From Vibrio cidicii (GTDB lineage Bacteria > Pseudomonadota > Gammaproteobacteria > Enterobacterales > Vibrionaceae): DNA of 64,000 nucleotides. How positions within the stretch are numbered: position 1 is the stretch's first letter; each line of letters begins with the position of its first letter. A program made the translations under genes and the position numbers. The notes beneath the pieces were generated by a model. It searched no databases and was not told the origin of the DNA. It worked only from the letters and a program-made list of their open reading frames with translations. Positions 34,774 through 44,270 of the stretch are shown here, one piece after another. Location: the NCBI RefSeq assembly GCF_009763805.1, contig NZ_CP046804.1, positions 1,674,001-1,738,000 of the forward strand, in the 5' to 3' direction.

Positions 34774-34801
34774 TTGAATTAGTTATATATCATGATATAT
34801 T
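34774..34801 (+). promoter_or_regulatory. Promoter of the 34838 gene
   Basis: TTGAAT-N16-TATATT with TGA before the -10. Confidence 0.6.
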
Positions 34802-34837
34802 TTTAATTAGTTAAACAACTAAAAGGAATTAAGCGAA

Positions 34838-35188
34838 ATGAGAATTTTAACTAAAATAATTGGTAGAAAGGATGTAAAAGCAGAACTTGCTAAATTAAAT
34901 GAAAAACTTAAAGAAAAAGAATTTGCGGAACTGTTCAGTAAAGAACTTGAAGAAAGAAGAATATCAAAAGAAGATTTCAAGCGACATTTTTACAGTGGTG
35001 GTTTGATGATATCAATTGCTGACGATCACAGATATGGAACACTTATGATTGAAAAAGGTGCGACAAAAGAATCTTGTGATTTAAAATGGCTCAAACACAT
35101 GATTGAAAGAGTTGAATATTTTCAAAAAAACAAGATAAAGCAAGAACGAAAAACGAATGATGTATTAACTCAGTTCATAAAAAATTAA
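34838..35188 (+). CDS. Hypothetical basic protein, 116 aa
   Basis: AAGGAATTAAGCG precedes the ATG. A charged helical protein (KAELAKLNEKLKEKEFAELF) with a short middle strand region. Possibly coiled coil. A bidirectional terminator follows. The family is not recognised. Confidence 0.55.
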   Translation: MRILTKIIGRKDVKAELAKLNEKLKEKEFAELFSKELEERRISKEDFKRHFYSGGLMISIADDHRYGTLMIEKGATKESCDLKWLKHMIERVEYFQKNKIKQERKTNDVLTQFIKN

Positions 35189-35209
35189 ACACTCCGCTAT
35201 GGAGTGTTT
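35187..35209. terminator. Bidirectional terminator
   Basis: Perfect AAACACTCC/GGAGTGTTT stem with 5-base loop, between convergent genes. Confidence 0.8.
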
Positions 35210-35213
35210 TAAT

Positions 35214-35741
35214 TTATTTAGGCTTTTTGCCCTTCAACTTACGTTTTTTAACTTTGTGATTGTATTTAATAAATTTAACAGTAATCTCTTCACACTTGTC
35301 ATACAGTGGTTTGAGATGTGGTTTTTGCTTCACTCTCACTGCAATCATTGTTAGATCGCGCTTTTCCATCTCTGTTAAAGCTCTAATATCACTATTCCCA
35401 TCGACAAGCGAGAACGTCATAGACTTTTGATGTTTCTCTTCTTCATATAAAGCTTGTATAAGCAAGTCTTTTATCTCATAGCTATGAGATTCTAACTGTA
35501 ATCTCATTTCTCTGTCTAAACCATCTTGTAAGAACTCAGCAAATTTATCATGGCATTTTGCAATGACTTTGTTTAGCGTTTCACTTTTCTCTGATATACC
35601 TTTAAACTCATACGTGAAATCTGTAAAACTCTGATTTGTTCCACAATCATTTACTTCATCTTGTGTGATCACCGATGGAATCACACTGAACTCACTGATA
35701 AACAATTCATTATAAAATTTAATAGTATTTTGCTCATTCAT
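35214..35741 (-). CDS. Hypothetical protein, 175 aa
   Basis: It starts 16 bases after the stop of the giant membrane protein gene, with AGGAGAAAG upstream, so it is the second gene of that operon. Soluble, with an acidic first half and a very basic tail (HKVKKRKLKGKKPK) that may bind nucleic acid or the membrane face. The family is not recognised. A transfer role is inferred from the operon. Confidence 0.55.
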   Translation of the reverse strand: MNEQNTIKFYNELFISEFSVIPSVITQDEVNDCGTNQSFTDFTYEFKGISEKSETLNKVIAKCHDKFAEFLQDGLDREMRLQLESHSYEIKDLLIQALYEEEKHQKSMTFSLVDGNSDIRALTEMEKRDLTMIAVRVKQKPHLKPLYDKCEEITVKFIKYNHKVKKRKLKGKKPK

Positions 35742-35757
35742 AAATCTTTCTCCTTTT

Positions 35758-38208
35758 TTAATTAACGTTACTCATCTCGTTTACTTCATCTAACTCTTTT
35801 CTTAATGATTTAAGAATTACAAACGCACTTAAAACAAAAGAAAGCAATTTTGATGTATACACTGCGATAAAATGCGTAATCCCTTGCCATTCCATCACTT
35901 GATATTCAAGCAATTGTTCTATCACTGCCATAAGAATTAGATCCATGTAGTGGAAGCCCATGACACAAACCGCGACGAACGTAAGGAACTTCAAACACGC
36001 TTTCACGAACTCTTTGAAAACATACAAAGGATCAGCATTTACAGACCATACAGCAACTGAAAGAGGTGCAATGATTTGATGCACTAACAGCTCTTGAAGC
36101 GACATAAATAGATGCTTGAAATAAATGGTTGGTATGGCGTAAGCAAACAAGAAAATCGATACACTGACAAAGCCAAAAACTTTTGCAATCGTATAGAAAA
36201 TCTCTGCAATCATCTCACTTGCCACATTATTTGGATTGACCATATCTACAATTACCTTAGCGATTATCATGTTGTTTATCGTGTCGGCTGCATAATACGG
36301 TGAATCAATAAATGGTTCGTTAGTTGCGTACCCTATCGCACTTGTTTTCAGCAAGTTGACCTTGCCACCGAACATATTTTTGTTAGTTTTGAACACACTT
36401 TGGTCATACCCGTCAGACGTGTTAACCGTAGCTAATAAGTACGCTCTCACAGCGATCTGCCAGAAGCCGATTGCAGCGTTTGACAGCTCAACGGTTGGGC
36501 GCATACAGCGGTATCCGTCCTTGATCTGCGATGGATTAAACGAACAAGTCGTTAATCTTCCCCAGACTTCTTTTGTGTCTATCCCTATCAACGTTTTGAC
36601 CACTAATTCTTGATCGATTTTCGACAAGTCAATCATGTCTAAATCGATATAATTGAATATTCCATCTAAATCTTGCTGCATTCGTTGTGCAGCGATAGGC
36701 GTAAACGGTATAGTCGTAATAGGTTCACTTTTAGCGTAGTAGCTACTGTAATCTTCAAAGTCAGTTGATAGGACTATCTCACCTTCAATTTTTCTTGAAG
36801 TTTGTAAGTTGTATGAATCGTCCATGCTAAATGTTAAAGGTGCGAACATACGCACGATAGGCGTAAAAATATCAAGTTTTAAGTTACGAACTTTGTCTTC
36901 ATATGCTGCTATCGTAACTGATGGCGCACAAGCAAGATAACCGCCTGAACTACACATTTGTTGAGTTTTTGCAATTAAACTATCGACATTCATTTTCAGA
37001 GATTGACGATCATTACCGAAGTTAGCAACAAAGCCCCTTTTCAACTCTGTATTAGTGAACATGACTTTTTCATAATCGTAGAAAGGATTTTGATAGTGTT
37101 TAGAAATGTGAGTTTTTGACGCACATTTAGCCGCAACTTCTATATACTCATTTACACCATACTCATTTAAACGCTCAGGAACAGAATCATAAATAGAATC
37201 ACAGTATTTTTTATAATCCATTGAATAATTACTTATTTGGTCAAAATCGTTCGAACCCAAAAATCCTTTGCTGATTGTCGAGTTAGATTCAATATTTACA
37301 CCGTTCAGCGCATTTCTCACTTTAATCGAGTGATTAACTAAGTCAGTAAAGTATGCAATGACATATTCTTTTTCTAACGATTTCAGATCTACTCCTATGT
37401 TATATGCCTTAGCATTCAGATCTTGGTTACTTGCAAGTCTTGTTTTTAGATACTTACTACCCATTTTAAAACGCATGTAGTATTCACCCGACTCTTCATA
37501 CACTTTTATCTGATGTTCAACACCTTCTACAAAATCTGTTTTAAGCATTAGAACCGAAAACTCACGAAACGAATCATAGTATGCAAGCTCAGGAGCTAAT
37601 TTTATTTCTGGTATCTCAACCAATTGACCATAATCTCTTTCGCTCATTTCACCAGCTTGCGTCAGCACATCACCTACAAGACTCTCAAACATGACAGTAA
37701 TTAGCGGCTTTTTATAGACAAGACCGTTTGGCGTTTTCGTTTCGACCATTGGAGTATTGAGAAATGCGGCTGCACAAAGGCACAGAATTATTTTCAATGC
37801 ATGGTTTGATGAGTTTTCACTTTTTGTTTTTGTACTCACAATCCATTGAAAAATAAACCACAAAAGAGCGACACCGACTATCGAGTAACTAAAATATACC
37901 GCGAATGAATTATGCAAGGCGTACTGGTCTGCTAATGAAGATGAAACAGATGTATGCATTCCAAACTCACCAGATATTAACTTTTGATAAGCTTCATAAG
38001 TATAGTTATAATCATTCGCTGCAAAGAATCCGTTTGCGTGTGCGTAAAGACCAAGTGATAAAAACATAACAGCTAAAACAATTATTGTTCTTAAAAAACC
38101 TTTGCCTATCGCTTTAAATATACGTTTTGGTACAGAATTTATACTTTTTGTTTCAGTCCCTTTAACTTTTTCAGATTTAGAATCTCTCCTTTTTATTATT
38201 CTAAACAT
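35758..38208 (-). CDS. Large polytopic membrane protein, DotA/TraY/VirB6-like, 816 aa
   Basis: The start at 38208 (MFRIIKRRDSK) follows GGAG; the longer frame begins with a TTG. A basic cytoplasmic start is followed by membrane helices at about 36-55, 108-130 and 140-158. Then comes a charged domain of roughly 450 residues with several Cys, presumably periplasmic, and a C-terminal set of about five helices (about 640-790). The plan is as in the other giant proteins here. Likely an inner-membrane channel component of the transfer apparatus. The exact family is not settled. Confidence 0.6.
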   Translation of the reverse strand: MFRIIKRRDSKSEKVKGTETKSINSVPKRIFKAIGKGFLRTIIVLAVMFLSLGLYAHANGFFAANDYNYTYEAYQKLISGEFGMHTSVSSSLADQYALHNSFAVYFSYSIVGVALLWFIFQWIVSTKTKSENSSNHALKIILCLCAAAFLNTPMVETKTPNGLVYKKPLITVMFESLVGDVLTQAGEMSERDYGQLVEIPEIKLAPELAYYDSFREFSVLMLKTDFVEGVEHQIKVYEESGEYYMRFKMGSKYLKTRLASNQDLNAKAYNIGVDLKSLEKEYVIAYFTDLVNHSIKVRNALNGVNIESNSTISKGFLGSNDFDQISNYSMDYKKYCDSIYDSVPERLNEYGVNEYIEVAAKCASKTHISKHYQNPFYDYEKVMFTNTELKRGFVANFGNDRQSLKMNVDSLIAKTQQMCSSGGYLACAPSVTIAAYEDKVRNLKLDIFTPIVRMFAPLTFSMDDSYNLQTSRKIEGEIVLSTDFEDYSSYYAKSEPITTIPFTPIAAQRMQQDLDGIFNYIDLDMIDLSKIDQELVVKTLIGIDTKEVWGRLTTCSFNPSQIKDGYRCMRPTVELSNAAIGFWQIAVRAYLLATVNTSDGYDQSVFKTNKNMFGGKVNLLKTSAIGYATNEPFIDSPYYAADTINNMIIAKVIVDMVNPNNVASEMIAEIFYTIAKVFGFVSVSIFLFAYAIPTIYFKHLFMSLQELLVHQIIAPLSVAVWSVNADPLYVFKEFVKACLKFLTFVAVCVMGFHYMDLILMAVIEQLLEYQVMEWQGITHFIAVYTSKLLSFVLSAFVILKSLRKELDEVNEMSNVN

Positions 38209-38243
38209 TGACTTCTCCAATTTATTTAATTTATATATTAATA

Positions 38244-38271
38244 TTTATAACATCTAATTAAATAAATAAAA
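38244..38271 (-). promoter_or_regulatory. Possible promoter of the 38208 operon
   Basis: TGT-TATAAA -10 is clear. The -35 (TTTTAT at 16 bp) is poor. Confidence 0.4.
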
Positions 38272-38319
38272 GTTTCAAGACAAGTCAGAAATCGTATTTG
38301 CTTATATTTAAATAAAAAA

Positions 38320-38346
38320 AGATTCCACATTTAGTGAAATCTTTTA
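38320..38346 (-). terminator. Terminator of the 38353-41334 gene
   Basis: Stem AAAGATT..CAC/GTG..ATCTTT with a T-run to the left. Confidence 0.65.
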
Positions 38347-38352
38347 AACTAT

Positions 38353-41334
38353 TTATTCTTTTTTATTCACTCCAACATTCGAACTCATGTCCTTGTTAGG
38401 TTTGATACCGCGTTTCGCAACTTTTCTGCGATTTCGTAGATCTTTCTCACTCTTATCAAATCCTGCAATCTTTTTGCTGTGCTTAATCCCTGCGATAGCT
38501 ATTGCGTCTTTAGTGAAGTTGTTTTGCTCAAAGGCATCATCAGTTCTTGTCTTGAACAGTGTCACTTGGTCAAGTCTATCAGCAGCTAAGGCGATCCAGC
38601 CTGGCAACTTCAAGGAGAAGTAAATCATCACTATGATACTTGCAAACAAGAAGACGCTACGTATACCAACTAAGATGAAATTCAAGCCGAACGCGAACAC
38701 TGAATCAGCAATGAGCATGTTATCAAACGTTGTCGTATCAATGGTTGCCGCTGCGTAGTTCTTGATCATGTCATTCGTGTACAAAGACAACGGAATCACG
38801 ATGAAGCTTATGATTTTCAGAAGTACAGGCGTTAAAACCAATCTGTAAATATAGAATCCATAATCAAAAATACTTTTTCTATCTCTACCGAACAAGAAAA
38901 ACATGACGGTTGCCGTGATTATCAAAATCGGTAGTAATCGTAAGGTCAACGCTGAACTTAAATCAGAGATCAGAATCATGCCATTTATAAACATGTCAGG
39001 CATACTCATAAGCAAACCGACTATGTACACAGTTGAGCCAAAAACGACCATCACACTTCCAGAGAATGAAGCTGCTTGTGCGGCTATCATCGCTGATTGT
39101 GCGGCAACCGCTGCACCTTTCTTTGAAGACTTTTTGCTACCAGTAGCAAATGATTTTTGCGCTTTTTGTTCTTTTTTAATGTAAGAATTAAGCTTTTTTT
39201 CTGCAACACTTGCTGCAAATGAAGCTGAGTGTTTAGTTACTACTCCCCCGATAGCTAAATCAGAACCATAATCTAAATACTGACTCTGAATGTCGTAGTA
39301 AGTCGTTACACCACCGCCATTCACCATAAAGTCTCGACACTCTGTTTTAGCATCGCCATTTTCGGGCAAGCCTATGCAGTACAATCTCTCTTGATTCTTA
39401 ATTGTTGACTCAACGCCATCAAGCCATGAATCACCCTTAACTGTATTCTCAACGCTTGACTCAACATGCCATTGATTCTTCAACATTTCAGTTCCGATAG
39501 TGCCATTCATCTCTTCAAATGCTTTAATTAATTTCAAGTTAACATCGTCTTTTGGCACAAACTGTTCAACGAAATCCACGTTGTAAATTTTCGCGTAGTT
39601 ATCAACACTCGCGTCAACACTCGAATTGAAGTAAGGCAATGACTTGGAGTAATCAAACTTGAAGAAAAAACCGCTTACGCTATACAAATGTCTAAGTTCT
39701 GGATTGTCGTGATATACAGTCTTCCAAAACTTCTGTACGCATCGTGAACCGCAATTGTAATACTCAATCAGCGTCTGATTGATGTTGTAGATTTTGTCTA
39801 ATTCTTCACTGTATACATCATGAACTTTTGAGTAAGAATCAGCCAATTCTTGCCTTGAAGCTTTAAAGAAGTTATTCGCTTTTTTCACTTCTCTATCGAC
39901 ATCGTTTTGCTTCTCAACTCGTTTAGCACTCTTATGCTGTACTGCGCCAGAGTCAGGTATGTAGAGATTTTGAGACACTAACGATGGAGTCTCTGTGTTC
40001 AAGTCCATGCAGTAGTAATAAGTCATAGAACCCGTCTGCATAAATTCAGGTAGACGTTTGTTTGTCTCAATCAAGATATCATTTTCGACAATACAAACAC
40101 TCTTGTTTACGTATCGGTAATACTCATCAGCCTGTTCCATAAGCTTATTGAAATTAGAGAAGTCAGTCTTTAGTGGTTCACCCGTTTTTTCATCAAAAAG
40201 CACTGCACCAGCGATTAACCCTTTCGTGAATTCCTTTTTGTAAGCGACTAAAAGCTGAGTTTTTCTGTTCTTGGCCATCTGATCACTGACAGGATTCAGT
40301 TCATCGAACTTTTGTGAGATTTTTGTCCAACCACTCTCAAAGTCATTACTCACAATCGCGTCAAACAGCACTTTCGAGAAGTCCACTGAACGCATGATTT
40401 CAGCAAGCTCACCAGAGAACTCAGTGGCTTGAAAAGGCAAGAAACCACAGCCTTTCAGCTCGATACCTGAAATTGTTGGATACTGTGAAAGATTGTTGTA
40501 GTGATACTTAATCACACGCTCGTTTCGTTGCTCAGTGCGCGGGAAATACGGTTCGTTTTTTCCTTTATAGAAAGACACAAGTTGGCTTACATCACCGTAG
40601 CCGTTTAAAGTCAGTTCTTTGTGCTGCAACATCTCTTTTCTGTTATTACTCAAACAGATATTCGCTTTAAACAAACTATCAATCGTTATTTGTGCTTGAT
40701 TGTTGAAGTCCGTAGAAACCTTTCTTTTGATCGATGTTAGGTTGTCTATTTGTTTTGCTTCAAAGTTTTTGATAAAGCCGTTGCCCGTTAAGATTGTTAC
40801 TCTCGACCAACCTTTCTGAAACCATTGTGATTGACTCACAACCGATCCGAAAAACATGATTAGTGCAAAAATCGTGACTGATTTTGCTATAACATCGATG
40901 ATTGAATGTTGTTCAGAGTTGTATCTTTTCAACGCATAAAGACCGCTCAACAACATACCCAAGATTGTGTAAGTAACTAAACCACCGTGGCTTTTAAAGA
41001 AGTCCACTAAGTCATTGTTTAACTCAAAAACCAGATCACCCGTTTCTTGAATTACTGCTTGTTCTGCGTTTTTTCTTGCTGCATCATCTTCTGTTATAAA
41101 CTGATTGGAAGTGAAGATATTCTCTTCTTGATCAGAAATATCATCAAAAACATTATTTAACTGCACATTTTTATCTAACGACTTGCAAATCGTAAAATGT
41201 TCTGAAAATGATTTGTTTGTGATTTCTGACAAATCAGCGTCTGTGTCGATACAATCATCGTCGGTTGGTTGATCGGGTAAACAACCTGTCAGCATACTTG
41301 CTGATAATAATAGCAATGTTATTTTTCTAAACAT
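38353..41334 (-). CDS. Giant membrane protein with lipoprotein signal, 993 aa
   Basis: The start at 41334 (MFRKITLLLLSASMLTGC) follows GGAG. The first 18 residues are a lipoprotein signal with lipobox LTGC, then an acidic linker. Membrane helices lie at about 112-135 and 143-165, a long soluble part of about 530 residues follows (with Cys such as CGSRC), and then six or so helices from about 720 to 930 and a basic tail. The C-terminal bundle again resembles VirB6/TrbL/DotA proteins. A lipobox on a polytopic protein is uncommon; if used, the N-terminus is anchored by lipid on the periplasmic side. Confidence 0.6.
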   Translation of the reverse strand: MFRKITLLLLSASMLTGCLPDQPTDDDCIDTDADLSEITNKSFSEHFTICKSLDKNVQLNNVFDDISDQEENIFTSNQFITEDDAARKNAEQAVIQETGDLVFELNNDLVDFFKSHGGLVTYTILGMLLSGLYALKRYNSEQHSIIDVIAKSVTIFALIMFFGSVVSQSQWFQKGWSRVTILTGNGFIKNFEAKQIDNLTSIKRKVSTDFNNQAQITIDSLFKANICLSNNRKEMLQHKELTLNGYGDVSQLVSFYKGKNEPYFPRTEQRNERVIKYHYNNLSQYPTISGIELKGCGFLPFQATEFSGELAEIMRSVDFSKVLFDAIVSNDFESGWTKISQKFDELNPVSDQMAKNRKTQLLVAYKKEFTKGLIAGAVLFDEKTGEPLKTDFSNFNKLMEQADEYYRYVNKSVCIVENDILIETNKRLPEFMQTGSMTYYYCMDLNTETPSLVSQNLYIPDSGAVQHKSAKRVEKQNDVDREVKKANNFFKASRQELADSYSKVHDVYSEELDKIYNINQTLIEYYNCGSRCVQKFWKTVYHDNPELRHLYSVSGFFFKFDYSKSLPYFNSSVDASVDNYAKIYNVDFVEQFVPKDDVNLKLIKAFEEMNGTIGTEMLKNQWHVESSVENTVKGDSWLDGVESTIKNQERLYCIGLPENGDAKTECRDFMVNGGGVTTYYDIQSQYLDYGSDLAIGGVVTKHSASFAASVAEKKLNSYIKKEQKAQKSFATGSKKSSKKGAAVAAQSAMIAAQAASFSGSVMVVFGSTVYIVGLLMSMPDMFINGMILISDLSSALTLRLLPILIITATVMFFLFGRDRKSIFDYGFYIYRLVLTPVLLKIISFIVIPLSLYTNDMIKNYAAATIDTTTFDNMLIADSVFAFGLNFILVGIRSVFLFASIIVMIYFSLKLPGWIALAADRLDQVTLFKTRTDDAFEQNNFTKDAIAIAGIKHSKKIAGFDKSEKDLRNRRKVAKRGIKPNKDMSSNVGVNKKE

Positions 41335-41369
41335 TTGCAATCTCCTTATTTCTCTTATATATATTTTTA

Positions 41370-41397
41370 TTTATATCATTCCTTTAATAATTAACAA
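41370..41397 (-). promoter_or_regulatory. Promoter of the 41334 gene
   Basis: TTGTTA-N16-TATAAA with TGA before the -10. Confidence 0.65.
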
Positions 41398-41446
41398 GTT
41401 TATGAAATCGGGTATTTTTTAATTTGCTTTAAACAAGCAAAAAAAA

Positions 41447-41462
41447 GAAGGCAAAAGCCTTC
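41447..41462 (-). terminator. Terminator of the 41484-42050 gene
   Basis: GAAGGC/GCCTTC, loop of 4, T-run to the left. Confidence 0.75.
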
Positions 41463-41483
41463 TCTATATCTGAAAAATAAATC

Positions 41484-42050
41484 TTACTTTTCGTATTCAT
41501 CTAACTCTTTTTCAGTTATTCCGCAGACGTAAGCATATTTCCTAAGCCTGTCATAGCTATAATTTGAAACATGAACTTTGAAATTCTCTTCGTTTACAAA
41601 TTCAGAAACAACCGATTGATTAGTATTAAAGTATTTCCTACCTAATTCAGATTGATTGATCTTATCTTGCTTTAACTTCTCTTTTATCTTTACAGATATT
41701 TCTTTCATCAATGCTAATTTATTGTTCAGCATCTTTTGTTTTGCATCTTGTCTCGATGAGATTAACCCCAATTTTGAATCAACCATAAAAGCAAAGACCG
41801 TTAACGTTTCCATCGTGTAACTGTCAATTTTTCCGTTTAAAAACTGTGAAACTTGACTTTGCGAAGTCCCGAAATGTTGAGCAATAATGCTCTGATTAAG
41901 TTCCCCTTTTTCTATGAACTTGTTTAAATTTCGTTTTAAAAAAATCATCTGATATATCTTTTCATTCTGCAAACTTATTTCAGCATCGTGCATATTTCCT
42001 GAAAATAGTCCTTTTGGTGCATTATGCCTTTTTATGTGTGTAGCAATCAT
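41484..42050 (-). CDS. XRE-type regulator with two helix-turn-helix domains
   Basis: The start at 42050 (MIATHIKRHN) is chosen because GGAG is 10 bases upstream of it but only one base from the first ATG. Two helix-turn-helix units are seen: LNQSIIAQHFGTSQSQVSQF near residues 51-70 and INQSELGRKYFNTNQSVVSE near 128-147. The second looks like a copy of the first. Such an arrangement could bind a two-part operator as a monomer. Probably a transcriptional repressor, with the target unknown. Confidence 0.7.
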   Translation of the reverse strand: MIATHIKRHNAPKGLFSGNMHDAEISLQNEKIYQMIFLKRNLNKFIEKGELNQSIIAQHFGTSQSQVSQFLNGKIDSYTMETLTVFAFMVDSKLGLISSRQDAKQKMLNNKLALMKEISVKIKEKLKQDKINQSELGRKYFNTNQSVVSEFVNEENFKVHVSNYSYDRLRKYAYVCGITEKELDEYEK

Positions 42051-42093
42051 ATTATACATTCTCCTTTTTGTTATAATTTTGATTATATATAAA

Positions 42094-42121
42094 ATGTTAT
42101 AATATAATTTATTCTTGTCAA
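42094..42121 (-). promoter_or_regulatory. Promoter of the 42050 gene
   Basis: TTGACA-N16-TAACAT. A TATAAT word overlaps it just downstream. Confidence 0.55.
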
Positions 42122-42126
42122 AAAAA

Positions 42127-42147
42127 TGAGCCGCTTTATGCGACTCA
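42127..42147 (-). terminator. Terminator of the 42160-42627 gene
   Basis: TGAGCCGC/GCGACTCA with one mismatch, followed to the left by a T-run. Confidence 0.65.
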
Positions 42148-42159
42148 ATTTAATTCCTT

Positions 42160-42627
42160 TTATTGTTTAAATGTCTTTATGTGCGTAAAATTAGCAGTAT
42201 CTTTTGTTAGAACAATACCGTTTGAATCTCTTGGATTTTGTTTCTCTAAGATCTCGCCATTTGACGAATAACCTAAATAAACTTTTTGCTCACCGCGATA
42301 TGCAGCCACTTCGAAAACCCTGTTTTTAAGCTCTTGTAGTTTTGATTCTTGGTTCAATGAATCACGGTCAAAACCTTCAACATTCCAATGTGTTAGTTCG
42401 CTTGATTTGTACGCTTCTGCGTAAGCTATGATTGACTTCATAGCGTTCTCAATTTGTTCAAGTGCTCTTGCGTTGTCTTGTTCAGTGATAATCCAGCTAA
42501 TCTCTGTCTTGTTCGAGTTATACGCTGGCGAGTTTATGTAACCAGCGTGGTAGCCAAGGATATCTGATGTCTTTACTTCTCTTTTATTGATTGCTTTTCT
42601 GATTGTTTTGATCGCTGTATTTAGCAT
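42160..42627 (-). CDS. Hypothetical protein, 155 aa
   Basis: AAAGGAAATG start context. A soluble alpha/beta protein with basic helices at the N-terminus (AIKTIRKAINKREVKTSDIL). The GC content is slightly above its neighbours. The family is not recognised. Single-gene unit. Confidence 0.55.
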   Translation of the reverse strand: MLNTAIKTIRKAINKREVKTSDILGYHAGYINSPAYNSNKTEISWIITEQDNARALEQIENAMKSIIAYAEAYKSSELTHWNVEGFDRDSLNQESKLQELKNRVFEVAAYRGEQKVYLGYSSNGEILEKQNPRDSNGIVLTKDTANFTHIKTFKQ

Positions 42628-42694
42628 AATTCATTTCCTTTTTTTATAAGTTGATAATTGATTAGTTCAAGTTGTCAGTCTTGAATATATAAAT

Positions 42695-42722
42695 GTTTTA
42701 TCAATTAAAAATTACAAGTCAA
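42695..42722 (-). promoter_or_regulatory. Promoter of the 42627 gene
   Basis: TTGACT-N16-TAAAAC with TGA before the -10. Confidence 0.7.
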
Positions 42723-42804
42723 TATAGAAAATTATAAATATTTTTTTGATAGTCAAAAAATGGCTATAAATCAATAATGTTTAATTTTAAACATTTCGGA
42801 AAAA

Positions 42805-42819
42805 TTGCAAAACTTGCAA
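42805..42819. repeat. TTGCAA-N3-TTGCAA dyad element
   Basis: TTGCAA-AAC-TTGCAA, exact copy, in opposite orientation to most, upstream of the 42922 gene. Confidence 0.8.
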
Positions 42820-42921
42820 AAAGTAATAAAGTTAATTTCGAAATATCACGATATTGCATTTTGAGTAATAAGATATATAAAGACTGTATATAACAAATAA
42901 AATATAAAAGGAGTAATTAAA

Positions 42922-43158
42922 ATGATGGAATGTCACAGATACATGAATAACCTTTCAAGAGAAGAAGTTATTCAGCGTATCAGAAACGCATTAACAAGAG
43001 AGAAAATCGAAACGATGAGCAAACATCTCTCGAATTTCGATCCTGATGATTATCTGAAAAACAAAGCGAAAGCATTGCAAATGAATAACGCACGAAACAT
43101 AAGTGCAAAAGAAGCTTATCAAGTTTACTTAGAAACAAAAGAAAAGCTTGGCATTTAG
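42922..43158 (+). CDS. Hypothetical protein, 78 aa
   Basis: AGGAG 8 bases before ATG. Small, charged, helical protein with a basic middle (QRIRNALTREKIETMSKHL). It has its own terminator and a possible TTGCAT-type promoter near 42854. The family is not recognised. Confidence 0.55.
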   Translation: MMECHRYMNNLSREEVIQRIRNALTREKIETMSKHLSNFDPDDYLKNKAKALQMNNARNISAKEAYQVYLETKEKLGI

Positions 43159-43190
43159 TTAATATATAAAAGAAATAATCCAGAACATTA

Positions 43191-43210
43191 AGAAAAGCAT
43201 TTGCTTTTCT
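43191..43210 (+). terminator. Terminator of the 42922 gene
   Basis: Perfect AGAAAAGCA/TGCTTTTCT with a following run of T. Confidence 0.8.
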
Positions 43211-43223
43211 TTTTTTGTCTTTC

Positions 43224-43251
43224 TTCAAAAAAATTAAATATATGATAAAAC
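43224..43251 (+). promoter_or_regulatory. Promoter of the ArdC-like gene
   Basis: TTCAAA-N16-TAAAAC with TGA before the -10. Confidence 0.55.
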
Positions 43252-43292
43252 AAATTATATCAGCTTTAAATATTTAATAAGGAGAAAGATTT

Positions 43293-44270
43293 ATGGCTAC
43301 TACAAAGAGAAAAAATTACAAAGCGAAAAGTAAAAACAAAAAGACGGATTGGACACCCGAAGAAAAAGAAGCGTGGTTGAAGAAAAAGCAAGAAGAACAG
43401 CTTAAAAATTCAAACGTTGTCGAAGATAGTTTATTGGCTTTCTTTGAAGAAAACGCTGAACGAGCAAAAAGAGAAAATTATATCTATTCAAATGAATTAC
43501 AGATTGCACCCATCAAACTGAACTGTAAACTGGTCGGAAAAGACAAATACGAGTTCTTTTTAGAAGAATTTAATGTTCATCAATTAGTGCAAATCGAAAA
43601 TGATCAAATCACGGGCGAAAAACTAAGCATGAACATTCCTGTTTTAGCAACGTTTAACACTATGTCAAAATGGCTGGACAGTATCAAACATGAATTTGTT
43701 TTAGATAATGCACCAGATGGCTTTGATCCAGAAAAACCGATGAAGGGCAATAAAGCTAAAGCTGCTGTTGTTAGTGTATATCGTACTTGCTACGACAAAG
43801 AGTTAAACGAAAATTTATCAGGTGAAGATATAAAAAAACGAAAAAAAGAGTTACAAAAAGAAGGAAAATCTGAACAAGAAATCAACAAAATACTCGTCAA
43901 TTGGGGATATCAAAACAAAAAACATAATTATCACTCGCTTGACGAATTAAAAGACGTTTTGCCACAGCACATCAAAGACCAGATCCCACAAATTGCAATG
44001 CAAGAGAAGCTTGCGGAGCGCAAGATGGACATTGAACGCATGAACCTTGATGCGTGGGTAGATGCTGAGATCATCAAGATAGCTATGACAACGGAATATC
44101 CGCAAATTTCATTCGTAGAAGAAGATTTGAACGTTGCTCATTGTATCACCGCAGAAGACCGCAGCTATTCAATAGTTAAAATGGCTCCACCTGAAAAATA
44201 CATATCACATGCACACTACTTTGCCGTTATGTGTCATGAGTTTCTGTCATGCAACGCAAGCGATAGATAA
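43293..44270 (+). CDS. ArdC-like antirestriction protein, N-terminal part (frameshifted)
   Basis: The first 60 residues are basic (KRKNYKAKSKNKKTDW). Residues 65-300 correspond to the N-terminal ssDNA-binding domain of ArdC and related zincin proteins. The frame reaches MAPPEKYIS...YFAVMCHEF, the known run-up to the metallopeptidase HExxH, and then breaks. In this frame the motif reads HEFLSCN and the protein stops 9 codons later. ArdC proteins protect incoming plasmid DNA from host restriction. As written, this product lacks a zinc-binding His and the whole catalytic tail, and would be inactive as a peptidase. Confidence 0.6.
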   Translation: MATTKRKNYKAKSKNKKTDWTPEEKEAWLKKKQEEQLKNSNVVEDSLLAFFEENAERAKRENYIYSNELQIAPIKLNCKLVGKDKYEFFLEEFNVHQLVQIENDQITGEKLSMNIPVLATFNTMSKWLDSIKHEFVLDNAPDGFDPEKPMKGNKAKAAVVSVYRTCYDKELNENLSGEDIKKRKKELQKEGKSEQEINKILVNWGYQNKKHNYHSLDELKDVLPQHIKDQIPQIAMQEKLAERKMDIERMNLDAWVDAEIIKIAMTTEYPQISFVEEDLNVAHCITAEDRSYSIVKMAPPEKYISHAHYFAVMCHEFLSCNASDR

